Position numbers and translations under genes: made by a program. From Elusimicrobiota bacterium (GTDB lineage: Bacteria > Elusimicrobiota > Elusimicrobia > UBA1565): 64,000 nucleotides of DNA. Under the pieces are notes generated by a model. It searched no databases. It was not told the DNA's origin and saw nothing but the letters and a program-made list of their open reading frames with translations. The DNA is taken from contig JACRDU010000144.1 in assembly GCA_016218495.1 (NCBI GenBank), positions 1 through 64,000 on the forward strand, read 5' to 3'. Positions within the stretch are counted from its first letter, which is position 1. Each line of letters starts with the position of its first letter. This document shows, piece by piece, positions 42,786 to 50,371 of the stretch.

Positions 42786-44117
42786 ATGAGGTTCATCGAC
42801 CGAGTCCGCATCGTCGCGCGCGGGGGCAAGGGAGGCAACGGCTGCCTCTCCTTCCTGCGCGAGAAATACCGCGAGTTCGGCGGTCCCAACGGCGGCGACG
42901 GCGGCCGCGGCGGCGACGTCATCCTCCAGGCGGACCCCAACCTCTCCACCCTGCTCGACGTCTCGTTCCGGCCCCACCTCTACGCGGGCGAGGGAGCCAA
43001 CGGCAAGTCGGGCATGAAGACCGGCTCCTCCGCCGAGGACCTGGTCCTCAAGGTCCCCACCGGCACCGTCGTTTACAGGGCCGGAGTCCTCATGGCGGAC
43101 CTGGCGAAGGCGGGCCAGGTCTTCATCGCCGCCCGGGGCGGGCGGGGCGGGCGCGGCAACCAGTCGTTCAAGACCCACGACAACACCGCCCCCCGCCTCT
43201 ACGAGAAGGGCGAGCCCGGAGAAGAGGCCGAGCTCGACCTCGAGCTCAAGCTCATCGCCGACGTCGGGTTGGCGGGCTTCCCCAACGCCGGCAAGTCCAC
43301 CTTGTTGGCCCGCCTGTCCAACGCGCGGCCCAAAGTCGCCTCTTACCCCTTCACGACCCTGTCCCCGCACCTGGGCATCGTCTCCCACAAGGAGAGGAAC
43401 TTCGTCATGGCCGACATCCCGGGCCTCATCGAGGGAGCCAGCGAAGGGAAGGGGCTGGGCGACGACTTCCTGAGGCACGTGGAGCGCACCCGGATACTCC
43501 TGCACCTGATCGACCCCGCCGGCTTCGGCGGACATTCGGCCCGGGACGGCGTCAAGGTCATCGAGGGCGAGCTCAAATCCTACAGCCGCCTGCTGGGGGG
43601 GAAGTCCCGCATCCTGGTCGTCACCAAGGCCGACCTCCCCGAGGCCCAGGAGGCCTACCGGCAGGTCAAGGCCCGCTACCGGACGCGCCAGGTCTTCCTG
43701 ATATCCGCGGCGACGGGGGAAGGTCTCTCCGAGCTCCAGGACGCCGTGCTCAAGGAGCTCTCCAAGCACCCGCGCGACCCGGTGCTCTTCGTCCCCGAGG
43801 GCGGCCCCTCCCTCAAGGTGGCTAAGGGGTTCGAGGTCGTGCGCGACGAGGCGGGCGTCTTCCGCGTCCTGGGGCGCTTCGTGGAACGGGCCGCCTCGAT
43901 GGCCGACATGGGCCTCGAAGAGTCCATCGAGCGACTGCAGAGCTCATTTAAGAAGATCGGTTTGGACAAGGCCCTGCGCAGCGCCGGGGTCCAGGACGGC
44001 GACGTGGTCCAGATCGGGCCCCTGGAGCTGACCTGGTCCAATTCCAAGGGCGAGCTCCCCAAGCTGGGCCGGCGGCGCAAGCCGCGCAAGACCGTGTTCC
44101 CCCGGGAGACGGCTTGA
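42786..44117 (+). CDS. obgE: Obg/CgtA GTPase
   Basis: A 443-aa Obg GTPase. The N-terminal glycine-rich Obg fold (RIVARGGKGGNGCLSFLREK, GGPNGGDGGRGGDV) is followed by the G domain: P-loop GFPNAGKSTLL near residues 164-174, a DIPGLIEGAS switch II with G3 motif, and a VTKADLP motif in the G4 position. The C-terminal ~80 residues match the OCT domain. It acts in large-subunit maturation and the stringent response. The ATG at 42786 is preferred over an in-frame TTG 9 bp upstream. Its stop overlaps the next TTG start. Confidence 0.96.
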   Translation: MRFIDRVRIVARGGKGGNGCLSFLREKYREFGGPNGGDGGRGGDVILQADPNLSTLLDVSFRPHLYAGEGANGKSGMKTGSSAEDLVLKVPTGTVVYRAGVLMADLAKAGQVFIAARGGRGGRGNQSFKTHDNTAPRLYEKGEPGEEAELDLELKLIADVGLAGFPNAGKSTLLARLSNARPKVASYPFTTLSPHLGIVSHKERNFVMADIPGLIEGASEGKGLGDDFLRHVERTRILLHLIDPAGFGGHSARDGVKVIEGELKSYSRLLGGKSRILVVTKADLPEAQEAYRQVKARYRTRQVFLISAATGEGLSELQDAVLKELSKHPRDPVLFVPEGGPSLKVAKGFEVVRDEAGVFRVLGRFVERAASMADMGLEESIERLQSSFKKIGLDKALRSAGVQDGDVVQIGPLELTWSNSKGELPKLGRRRKPRKTVFPRETA

Positions 44118-44905
44118 GCATCCGCTGGAACGACCGGTTCCCGTCGCGCCTGGGCTTCGCGGAGCCCGTCGTCCGCCGCGGGGTCCGGGAGCTCTACAAG
44201 CTGGCCCTGGCGGCCGAGGCGGCCTCGGCGGCGGGGGAGGGCAAGCGGCTGGAGGCCTGGCGGAAGTGGCTGGGCGGCGACGGGCTGGGCGAGCCTCCCG
44301 AAGCCGGACCGGCGGCCGCCCTGGCCGTCCTGCGCTCCGCGGGCCTTCCCGCCGCCCCGCTGGCGGGGCTGGTCGGCGCCTGGCGCGCGGATTGCGAGCG
44401 GCGGAGCGTGGCGACGCTGGGGGAGTTCGAGGCCCATGCGCGCGCGACCAGCGGGGCCGCCGGCCGCCTGGCGCTGAGGCTGGCGGGCATCGAGGACGAG
44501 CCCACCCTGGCTATGGCCGAGACGCTCTGGGCCGCCCGGGGGATGACGGCCGCCCTGCAGGACACGCGACAGTGGCTGGAGCGCGGCCGGGTCTATCTCC
44601 CCGCCGACGTCATGGCGGCGCACGGCTACAGCGAGGCGGACCTGCGCATGGGCGTCGTCAACGACCGCTTCCGCTCGGTCATGAAGGAGGTCTGGAAGGC
44701 GGTGCGCGGCCTCTATCAGGAAAGCCGCCCGCTCCCCCGCCGCCTGCGCTGGCCTCTGTCCGTGGAGCTGCGCTACGGCTGGTCGGCGGGCGCCGCCCTC
44801 CTCGGACGCATCTCCCGAGACGGCTTCGACGTCCTCCACGGCCGGCCGGTGCTGGCCCGCTGGGAGGCGCCGCGCCTGGCGGCCGGGGCGCTGCTGCCGC
44901 TATGA
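44114..44905 (+). CDS. Squalene/phytoene synthase-like protein (HpnC-like)
   Basis: A 263-aa all-helical prenyl-synthase-like protein starting at TTG 44114 (TTGA overlap with obgE). It has the late conserved helix region QWLERGRVYLPADVMAAHGYSEADLR, matching the second-motif region of squalene/phytoene synthases, and WPLSVELRYGWS near the end, as in HpnC-like enzymes. The aspartate-rich DxxxD motifs are poorly conserved. Coupled by ATGA to a second, well-conserved paralogue, which suggests the HpnC-HpnD arrangement for squalene from farnesyl diphosphate. HpnE is not in the window, so the pathway cannot be confirmed. Confidence 0.62.
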   Translation: MSIRWNDRFPSRLGFAEPVVRRGVRELYKLALAAEAASAAGEGKRLEAWRKWLGGDGLGEPPEAGPAAALAVLRSAGLPAAPLAGLVGAWRADCERRSVATLGEFEAHARATSGAAGRLALRLAGIEDEPTLAMAETLWAARGMTAALQDTRQWLERGRVYLPADVMAAHGYSEADLRMGVVNDRFRSVMKEVWKAVRGLYQESRPLPRRLRWPLSVELRYGWSAGAALLGRISRDGFDVLHGRPVLARWEAPRLAAGALLPL

Positions 44906-45747
44906 ACGCCGTCCCCGCCCGCCCTCAGGCCGGGTCGAGCTTTTCGCTGGGGTTCCTCTTCCTCTCGAGGGAGCGCCGGGCCGCGCTCGAGGACGTCTAC
45001 GCCTTCTGCCGCCTGGTCGACGACATCGTCGACGACGGGGCGCGGCCGAAGGACGAGGCGGCCAAGGAGCTGGACTTCTGGCGCTCCGAGGTCGGCCGTC
45101 TCTACGCGGGGCGGCCGACCCACGAGCTCTCCCGGCGCATGGCGCGCCATGTCGAGCGGTTCCGCCTCCCGAAAGAGGGGTTCGCGGAGCTCGTCGAGGG
45201 CGTGGCGATGGACCTGACGAAGACGCGCTACGCCACCTATGCCGAGCTGGAGAAGTACCTGTTCGGGGTGGCCGGGACGGTCGGGCTGCTGTGCGTGGAG
45301 GTGTTCGGCCACGCTCACACGCCGCCAACGGACCTGCGCGCCTACGCGGTGCACATGGGCAACGCCTTCCAGCTCACCAACATCATCCGGGACGTCGGGG
45401 TGGACCTGGAGAAGGGCCGGCTGTATGTCCCGCTGGAGGACCTGGCCGCCTCGGGCTGCCCTGTCGATTCGGTTCTGAGCCGCCAGCATACCCCGGCCTT
45501 CGCCGCCGCAATGACGCGCCTCTACGGCCGGGCCCGGGCGGCCTATGACGCGGCGCCCGGGCTGCTGCATCCTTCCGACCGCCCGGCCCAGCTGCCGGGC
45601 GCCGTGATGGCCGCCGTCTACGAGGACCTCCTCGAGGAGTTGCGCCGGCGGCAGTTCCGCGTCCTCTTCGAGAAGGTGTCCACGCCCAAGCCGCGCCGGC
45701 TGCTGCTGGCGGCGAAGGCTTGGGCGCGCGCGCACGGAATTTATTAG
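44902..45747 (+). CDS. Squalene/phytoene synthase family enzyme (HpnD-like)
   Basis: A 281-aa trans-isoprenyl head-to-head synthase. SFSLGFLFLSRERR and VYAFCRLVDDIVDDG carry the first aspartate-rich motif (DDIVDD); GNAFQLTNIIRDVGVDLEKGRLYVP carries the second NxxRD motif, nearly invariant in phytoene and presqualene synthases. Membrane-associated condensation of two prenyl diphosphates is expected. Whether the product is presqualene diphosphate (hopanoid/squalene route) or phytoene cannot be settled from sequence, but pairing with the HpnC-like gene favours squalene. Its stop lies 9 bp before dcd. Confidence 0.85.
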   Translation: MNAVPARPQAGSSFSLGFLFLSRERRAALEDVYAFCRLVDDIVDDGARPKDEAAKELDFWRSEVGRLYAGRPTHELSRRMARHVERFRLPKEGFAELVEGVAMDLTKTRYATYAELEKYLFGVAGTVGLLCVEVFGHAHTPPTDLRAYAVHMGNAFQLTNIIRDVGVDLEKGRLYVPLEDLAASGCPVDSVLSRQHTPAFAAAMTRLYGRARAAYDAAPGLLHPSDRPAQLPGAVMAAVYEDLLEELRRRQFRVLFEKVSTPKPRRLLLAAKAWARAHGIY

Positions 45748-45756
45748 AATCGTCGA
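45741..45756 (+). promoter_or_regulatory. Start-proximal TAGAATCGTCGA box before dcd
   Basis: TTATTAGAATCGTCGA ends immediately before the ATG at 45757; TAGAAT occupies 45745-45750. The same word precedes the starts at 10144 and 53336. If it is the -10, dcd mRNA would be leaderless. No ribosome site is visible. Confidence 0.5.
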
Positions 45757-46326
45757 ATGATTAAGCCCGACCTCTGGATCCGCGAGCGCTGCCTGAAGGA
45801 CCGCATGATCGAGCCGTTCGTCGACCGGCTCGAGGCCAAGGGCCTCGTCTCCTACGGGCTGTCCTCCTACGGCTACGACATCCGCGTCTCCGACGAGTAC
45901 AAGATCTTCACCAACGCCCTGGCCGGCCTCGTCGACCCGAAGAACTTCGACCAGCGCTCGTTCGTCGACTACAAGGGCGAATACTGCATCGTCCCCCCGA
46001 ACTCGTTCGCGCTGGCCTGCTCCGTCGAGTACTTCCGCATCCCCAAGAACGTGCTGGCGGTCTGCCTAGGCAAGAGCACCTACGCGCGCTGCGGCATCAT
46101 CGTCAACGTGACCCCGCTCGAGCCCGGCTGGGAGGGGATCCTGACGCTGGAGATCTCCAACACCACGCCCCTGCCGGCCAAGATCTACTCCAACGAGGGC
46201 ATCGCCCAGCTCCTCTTCTTCCAATCGGACCAGGCCTGCGAGGTCAGCTACGCCGACCGCAAGGGGAAGTACCTCAACCAGCACGGCGTGGTCCTGCCCC
46301 GGATCCTCAGCGGAGCCCCCGTCTGA
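45757..46326 (+). CDS. dcd: dCTP deaminase
   Basis: A 189-aa trimeric dUTPase-fold enzyme converting dCTP to dUTP. Motifs: [16 protein letters not shown] near residues 31-46, [24 protein letters not shown] with the KSTYAR substrate loop, [20 protein letters not shown] with the catalytic Glu, and GIAQLLFF. Normal length. It contributes to pyrimidine deoxynucleotide balance together with NrdJ. A complex hairpin lies just downstream. Confidence 0.95.
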   Translation: MIKPDLWIRERCLKDRMIEPFVDRLEAKGLVSYGLSSYGYDIRVSDEYKIFTNALAGLVDPKNFDQRSFVDYKGEYCIVPPNSFALACSVEYFRIPKNVLAVCLGKSTYARCGIIVNVTPLEPGWEGILTLEISNTTPLPAKIYSNEGIAQLLFFQSDQACEVSYADRKGKYLNQHGVVLPRILSGAPV

Positions 46327-46327
46327 A

Positions 46328-46401
46328 CGGTGTCAGACATTCGGAAGTTTCGGTTGTTCGAGGCGGCCGAAACTTCCGAATGTTCCGAATGTCTGACACC
46401 G
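46328..46401. repeat. Imperfect long hairpin with GTGTCAGAC ends (possible terminator or mobile relic)
   Basis: A 26-nt arm (46328-46353, starting CGGTGTCAGACATTC) pairs with 46367-46401; the second arm contains an extra 9-nt TTCCGAATG copy, so it carries a small tandem duplication. Loop of 13 nt. There is no strong U-run, but TTTG follows. It sits between dcd and rplM and could end the dcd transcript. The GTCAGAC word recurs in the element at 50187-50357. Confidence 0.7.
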
Positions 46402-46462
46402 TTTGACGGCCTTGCTCGACGGGCCCGGTATTTTGTAGATTAGAGCGCTCACCAGGAGAATC

Positions 46463-46900
46463 ATGTCGCAGAAAACCACCCTCATCAATCCCAAGACCGC
46501 CCAGGCGCGCCGCCGCTGGGTCGTCCTCGACGCCAAGAACGCCGTGCTCGGCCGCCTGGCGTCCAAGGCCGCCGGCCTGCTGCGCGGCAAGCACCGGGCT
46601 TACTTCGACCCGTCCGTGGACTGCGGGGACTTCGTCGTCGTGACGAACGCCAAGCAGGTCCTCATCACCGGGGAGAAGGCCGAGTCCAAGTTCTACTTCC
46701 GCCATTCCGGCTACGCCGGCGGCGCGAAGACCGTGTCCTACAGGCTCCAGATGGAGAGGGACCCCCGCAAGGTGATCGAGCTGGCCGTCAAGCGCATGCT
46801 CCCCGACAACGCCTTGCGCCGCCACCAGATGCGGCGTCTGAAGATCTACCCGGGCGCCGTGCACCCGCACGCGGCCCAGATGGCGGAGGTCGCCCCGTGA
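46463..46900 (+). CDS. rplM: 50S ribosomal protein L13
   Basis: A 145-aa uL13: WVVLDAKNAVLGRLASKAAGLLRGKH, then DFVVVTNAKQVLITGEKAESK and KRMLPDNALRRHQMRRLKIY, the family's core blocks. Slightly variable C-terminus. Shine-Dalgarno AGGAGAATC precedes the ATG. It pairs with rpsI in the usual operon, here with a GTGA overlap. Confidence 0.97.
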   Translation: MSQKTTLINPKTAQARRRWVVLDAKNAVLGRLASKAAGLLRGKHRAYFDPSVDCGDFVVVTNAKQVLITGEKAESKFYFRHSGYAGGAKTVSYRLQMERDPRKVIELAVKRMLPDNALRRHQMRRLKIYPGAVHPHAAQMAEVAP

Positions 46901-47298
46901 CTGAGAACAACATCCTATTCGCGACGGGGCGCCGCAAGACCTCCGTGGCGCAGGTCCGCCTCGTGCCCGGCACCGAGGGCAAGGTCGTCGTCAACGGCAA
47001 GCCCGCCGATGCCTTCTTCGGCGGCCATGGCCGCCACAAGGACGCCGCCCTCTCCCCGCTCGTGAAGGTGGAGCAGGCGAAGGGCTATGACGTCACCGTC
47101 AAGGTCACCGGCGGAGGCATCACCGGCCAAGCCGAGGCCATCCGGCACGGCCTGGCGCGCGCCCTCTCCAAGCTCGAAGTCGACATCAAGAAGGCCATGC
47201 GCAAGGAAGGCTACCTCACCCGGGACGCGCGCATGGTCGAGCGCAAGAAGCCCGGCCGTCCCAAGGCCCGCAAGCGCTTCCAGTACTCGAAGCGCTGA
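46897..47298 (+). CDS. rpsI: 30S ribosomal protein S9
   Basis: A 133-aa uS9 with ATGRRKTSVAQVRLVPG near the N-terminus, VTGGGITGQAEAIRHGLARAL in the middle and the positively charged tail ending KKPGRPKARKRFQYSKR, whose last Arg contacts the P-site tRNA. GTG start overlapping the rplM stop. Normal length. Confidence 0.97.
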   Translation: MTENNILFATGRRKTSVAQVRLVPGTEGKVVVNGKPADAFFGGHGRHKDAALSPLVKVEQAKGYDVTVKVTGGGITGQAEAIRHGLARALSKLEVDIKKAMRKEGYLTRDARMVERKKPGRPKARKRFQYSKR

Positions 47299-47303
47299 GT
47301 TCC

Positions 47304-47588
47304 GTGCGGAAGGTCAAGGTTCGCGGATTGGCCCGCCTTGCGGCGGGCCTTTTCGCCGTCTGGGGGGGGCTGGTGGCCCCCAAGGGCCTCTACGACCTCT
47401 GCCTCGGCCAGCCTGAGGCCAACCTCTACTCTCCCCAGCCCTGGCAGTTCGTCACGCGGGCGCAGTGGCAGCGCTACGCGGCCTTCGAACTGCTCTACGG
47501 GGCCGCCTGCCTGGGGCTGGCCGTCTATCTGTGGCGCTATGCCCGCTTCCTCCCGGAGTGGGTCGAGCGCGACGGCGCGGAAACCTGA
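47304..47588 (+). CDS. Small two-helix membrane protein
   Basis: A 94-aa protein starting at GTG 47304, 5 bp after rpsI. Two hydrophobic segments (LARLAAGLFAVWGGLVAP and AFELLYGAACLGLAVYLW) flank a short polar loop. No family recognised. It probably sits in the inner membrane and is co-transcribed with the ribosomal genes and the DUF72 gene 1 bp downstream. Confidence 0.55.
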   Translation: MRKVKVRGLARLAAGLFAVWGGLVAPKGLYDLCLGQPEANLYSPQPWQFVTRAQWQRYAAFELLYGAACLGLAVYLWRYARFLPEWVERDGAET

Positions 47589-47589
47589 A

Positions 47590-48309
47590 GTGGAGCCCCT
47601 GGTCGGCTGCCGCGGCTTCCCCGTGGCCCGCGAGCGCTACTTCGCCGAGCTGCGGGCGGTGGAGATCTCCGACACGCGCAAGCGCCTGCCCAAGCTCGAA
47701 ACCGCTCGGCGTTGGCGCGCCGAGGCGCCTGAGGACTTCGAGTTCTCCCTCGTCGTCCCCGCGGCCATCACCCATCCCGCCGAGGGCTCTCCCCGCGCCT
47801 ACCAGGCGGCCGGGCATTTCCGGGACGCGCCGCTGGTCAGGCGTGCCTGGGAGGCCTTCGAGGCCGTGGCCGAGGTCCTGCGGCCGGCCTTCATCGTCTT
47901 CGAGACGCCCCCTTCGTTCTACCCGCACCCCGGGCACCTGAAGGACATGTACGCGTTCTTCCGCGCCGCGCGCCGCGGGGGGGCCGCCTTCGTCTGGGCG
48001 CAGCACGGCGGGGGCTGGGACCCGCGCTTCCAGGAGAAGGTCGCCTCGGAGCTCAAGCTCGTGGTGGCCTGCGACCCCGTCAACGGGGAGGCCCCGGGCG
48101 GCCGGGTGCGCTATATCCGCGTGTCCGGGCGGGTCAAGGACCGCCGCGTCGACCGTTCGGTCTCCTTGAGCGATTCCGAGCTCCGGAACATCCTGCACGC
48201 CTGCGGGGCGGGCAAGGCGCGGGTATTCCTCGGCAACGCCGACTCCTGGCGCGACGCGCGCCGTCTGCGCGACCTGGCGTTCCCGGGGAGGCCGCGATGT
48301 GCGGCATAG
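47590..48309 (+). CDS. DUF72 domain protein (YecE-like)
   Basis: A 239-aa TIM-barrel-like DUF72 protein. It starts VEPLVGCRGFPVARERYFAEL (GTG 47590), continues with AVEISDTRKRLPKLETARRW, EFSLVVPAAITHP, AFIVFETPPSFYPHPGHL, and a YIRVSGRV strand, which are the DUF72 conserved blocks. It is shorter than the ~250-aa average only at the N-terminus. Function of the family is unresolved. It overlaps the asnB start by 13 bp. Confidence 0.83.
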   Translation: MEPLVGCRGFPVARERYFAELRAVEISDTRKRLPKLETARRWRAEAPEDFEFSLVVPAAITHPAEGSPRAYQAAGHFRDAPLVRRAWEAFEAVAEVLRPAFIVFETPPSFYPHPGHLKDMYAFFRAARRGGAAFVWAQHGGGWDPRFQEKVASELKLVVACDPVNGEAPGGRVRYIRVSGRVKDRRVDRSVSLSDSELRNILHACGAGKARVFLGNADSWRDARRLRDLAFPGRPRCAA

Positions 48310-50165
48310 TCGGTCAGATCCGGCTCGACGGCCTGCCGGCCGACCCGGCGGCGGTGCAGCGGGCGCGGGAGCGCCTCGCCCACCGAGGGCCGGACGACGC
48401 GGGGTTATGGTCCGAAGGGCCGGCCTCCCTGGGTTTCAGGCGCCTGTCCATCCTGGACCTGGAGCTCGGACACCAGCCGATGCGCACCGAGGACGGCCGG
48501 TTCGCCATCGTCTTCAACGGGGAGATCTACAACCATCCGGCCCTCAAGGAGCAGCTCGAGGCGGCAGGGGCGCGCTTTAAGACGCGCTCCGACACGGAGA
48601 CCATCCTGCGCCTCTTCGCCCGGGACGGGGCGGACGGGCTGCGTCGGCTGGAGGGGATGTTCGGCCTGGCCGTCTGGGATTCCCATAAGCGGGAACTGAC
48701 CCTGGCCCGGGACCCGATGGGGGTCAAGCCGCTCTACTACCACTTCGACGGCGTAAGGCTCTCCTTCGCGTCCGAGCTGCGCGCGCTGACCACCTTCCTG
48801 CCCAGGCTGGAGATGGACCCGGCCGGGGTGATGGACTACCTGTCCTACGGGTTCGTCCACGCCCCGCGCACGGCGCTGAGCGCCGCGCTCAAGCTGCCGC
48901 CCGGACACCGGCTGGTCCTCAACGCCCACGGCCTGCGCGTGGAGCCGTTCTGGGAGATCCCCGGCCGTCCGGTCTGGGAGGCTCACGGGCGCCACGCCGA
49001 CGGCCGCGACCCGACCCTGCCGGAGGCGGAGGCCGAGGTCGAGCGCCTGCTCATCGCCTCGGTGCGCGGCCAACTGCTCAGCGACGTGCCGGTGGGGGCG
49101 TTCCTGTCGGGCGGCGTGGATTCCTCGCTGGTGGCGGCCTTGATGGCGCGGGCTTCCTCGAGCAAGGTCAAGACCTTCTGCATCGGCTTCTCCGGGGCCC
49201 GGGCGGGCCTCGACGAGTCGGCCCACGCGCGCACCGCCGCGCGCTACATCGGCACCGACCACCACGAGCTTGTCCTGCCCGCCGACGTCCTCTCCCGGGT
49301 GGAGGACCTTGCGGAGGCCCTCGACGAGCCCATCGCCGACTCCGCCATCCTGCCGACCCTGCTCTTGGCGCGCTTCGCGCGCAAGGAGGTCAAGGTCGTG
49401 TTGACCGGGGAAGGCGCCGACGAGCTCTTCGCCGGCTACGGCCGCTACAAGGCGGCCTACCTCTCCGAGGCCGTCGGGCGGATGCCGGGCTGGGGCCAGG
49501 GCCTGGCGGCGGCCGCGGCGCGGCGCATGGGGAAGGGCCCGCTCTTCCGCCGGCTGCCGCACGCCGGCCTGGCGGAGTGGGCTCGGGCGAACGCCCACAC
49601 GATGCCGGCCGACGCCGAGCCCCTGCTCTTGAAGGACTTCTTCTTCCGCAGCGAGAAGGCGGACCCCTTCGGGTGGCTCAAGGACTTCGAGGCGCCGCAC
49701 TCCCTCAACGGGGCGCTCTCCTTCGACCTGCGCACCGTGCTGGGGGACTGCCTGCTGATGAAGGCCGACAAGGCCACGATGAGCGCCGGGCTCGAGGCGC
49801 GGGTGCCTTTCCTCGACAGGAAGCTCGTCGAATACTCCCTGCACCTGCCGGCTTCGGCGAAGATCCGCCGCCTCAAGGGCAAGTACATCCTGCGCCGCAT
49901 CGCCGCCAAGTACCTGCCCCGCCCCCTGGTCTGGCGGCGCAAGCACGGCTTCCTCGTCCCTTGGGAGGAGTGGGTCCGCGCCCCGAAGAACGACACCCTC
50001 GATGCGCTCTTGAGCGACGCTTCCTGGAAGGAATGGGGGGTATTCGACGCTTCGCGCCTGCGTTCCCTGCGCGCCGCCGTGGCCTCCAACACCCCGGGCG
50101 CCGACCCCGGCATCCTCTTCCGCGCCGCCGTCCTCTCCCTCTGGGCGCAACATCTCAGGGGCTGA
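48297..50165 (+). CDS. asnB: Asparagine synthase (glutamine-hydrolysing)
   Basis: A 622-aa class B asparagine synthetase. Cys2 of MCGIVGQI is the glutaminase nucleophile, with AHRGPDD and FNGEIYNH in the N-terminal Ntn domain (residues 1-190). The synthetase domain has the PP-loop FLSGGVDSSLVAAL near residue 270 and LTGEGADELFAGYGRYK. In window context it is most likely amino-acid metabolism, but homologous proteins amidate glycans or cyclise lasso peptides; distance (about 38 kb) from the peptide cluster argues against that here. The last codons run into the 50187-50357 element's edge, so the C-terminus may have been altered. Confidence 0.92.
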   Translation: MCGIVGQIRLDGLPADPAAVQRARERLAHRGPDDAGLWSEGPASLGFRRLSILDLELGHQPMRTEDGRFAIVFNGEIYNHPALKEQLEAAGARFKTRSDTETILRLFARDGADGLRRLEGMFGLAVWDSHKRELTLARDPMGVKPLYYHFDGVRLSFASELRALTTFLPRLEMDPAGVMDYLSYGFVHAPRTALSAALKLPPGHRLVLNAHGLRVEPFWEIPGRPVWEAHGRHADGRDPTLPEAEAEVERLLIASVRGQLLSDVPVGAFLSGGVDSSLVAALMARASSSKVKTFCIGFSGARAGLDESAHARTAARYIGTDHHELVLPADVLSRVEDLAEALDEPIADSAILPTLLLARFARKEVKVVLTGEGADELFAGYGRYKAAYLSEAVGRMPGWGQGLAAAAARRMGKGPLFRRLPHAGLAEWARANAHTMPADAEPLLLKDFFFRSEKADPFGWLKDFEAPHSLNGALSFDLRTVLGDCLLMKADKATMSAGLEARVPFLDRKLVEYSLHLPASAKIRRLKGKYILRRIAAKYLPRPLVWRRKHGFLVPWEEWVRAPKNDTLDALLSDASWKEWGVFDASRLRSLRAAVASNTPGADPGILFRAAVLSLWAQHLRG

Positions 50166-50186
50166 CCCCGTATGGGCGCAAAACCT

Positions 50187-50357
50187 GAGGGTCAGACCCT
50201 AACTAACCACACTTTTGGGCGCGGTTTCTGGGTTTTATGGCGGTATTCCGAGAAAAGCTCCGTTTCCGAGTTGGGTGTCTGAGTCGAATTCGAAGAGTTG
50301 AAGCATTTAAGCAGCCAATCCCGTACCATAAGTGCGGTTAGTGAGGGTCTGACCCTC
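50187..50357. mobile_element. Inverted-repeat element with GGGTCAGACCC-type ends (MITE-like)
   Basis: Two 28-nt arms, 50187-50214 and 50330-50357, are reverse complements at 26 of 28 positions by eye; each contains the near-palindrome AGGGTCAGACCCT. The 115-bp core between them has no gene and is less GC-rich. A related TGGGCGCAA...TGACCCC word just upstream (50150-50180) suggests a partial direct repeat. The structure fits a small non-autonomous element of the type moved by REP/IS200-like Y1 transposases, but no transposase is present and this identity is inferred. Confidence 0.65.
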
Positions 50358-50358
50358 G

Positions 50359-50364
50359 TATAAT
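50359..50364 (+). promoter_or_regulatory. TATAAT -10 at the right edge of the inverted-repeat element
   Basis: A perfect TATAAT starts 2 bp beyond the element's right arm. It overlaps the first ATG at 50363, so that ATG cannot be the start of a transcript made from this box; initiation would fall near 50371, at ATG 50372. The element may therefore have supplied the promoter of the downstream operon. Confidence 0.6.
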
Positions 50365-50371
50365 GACCATG

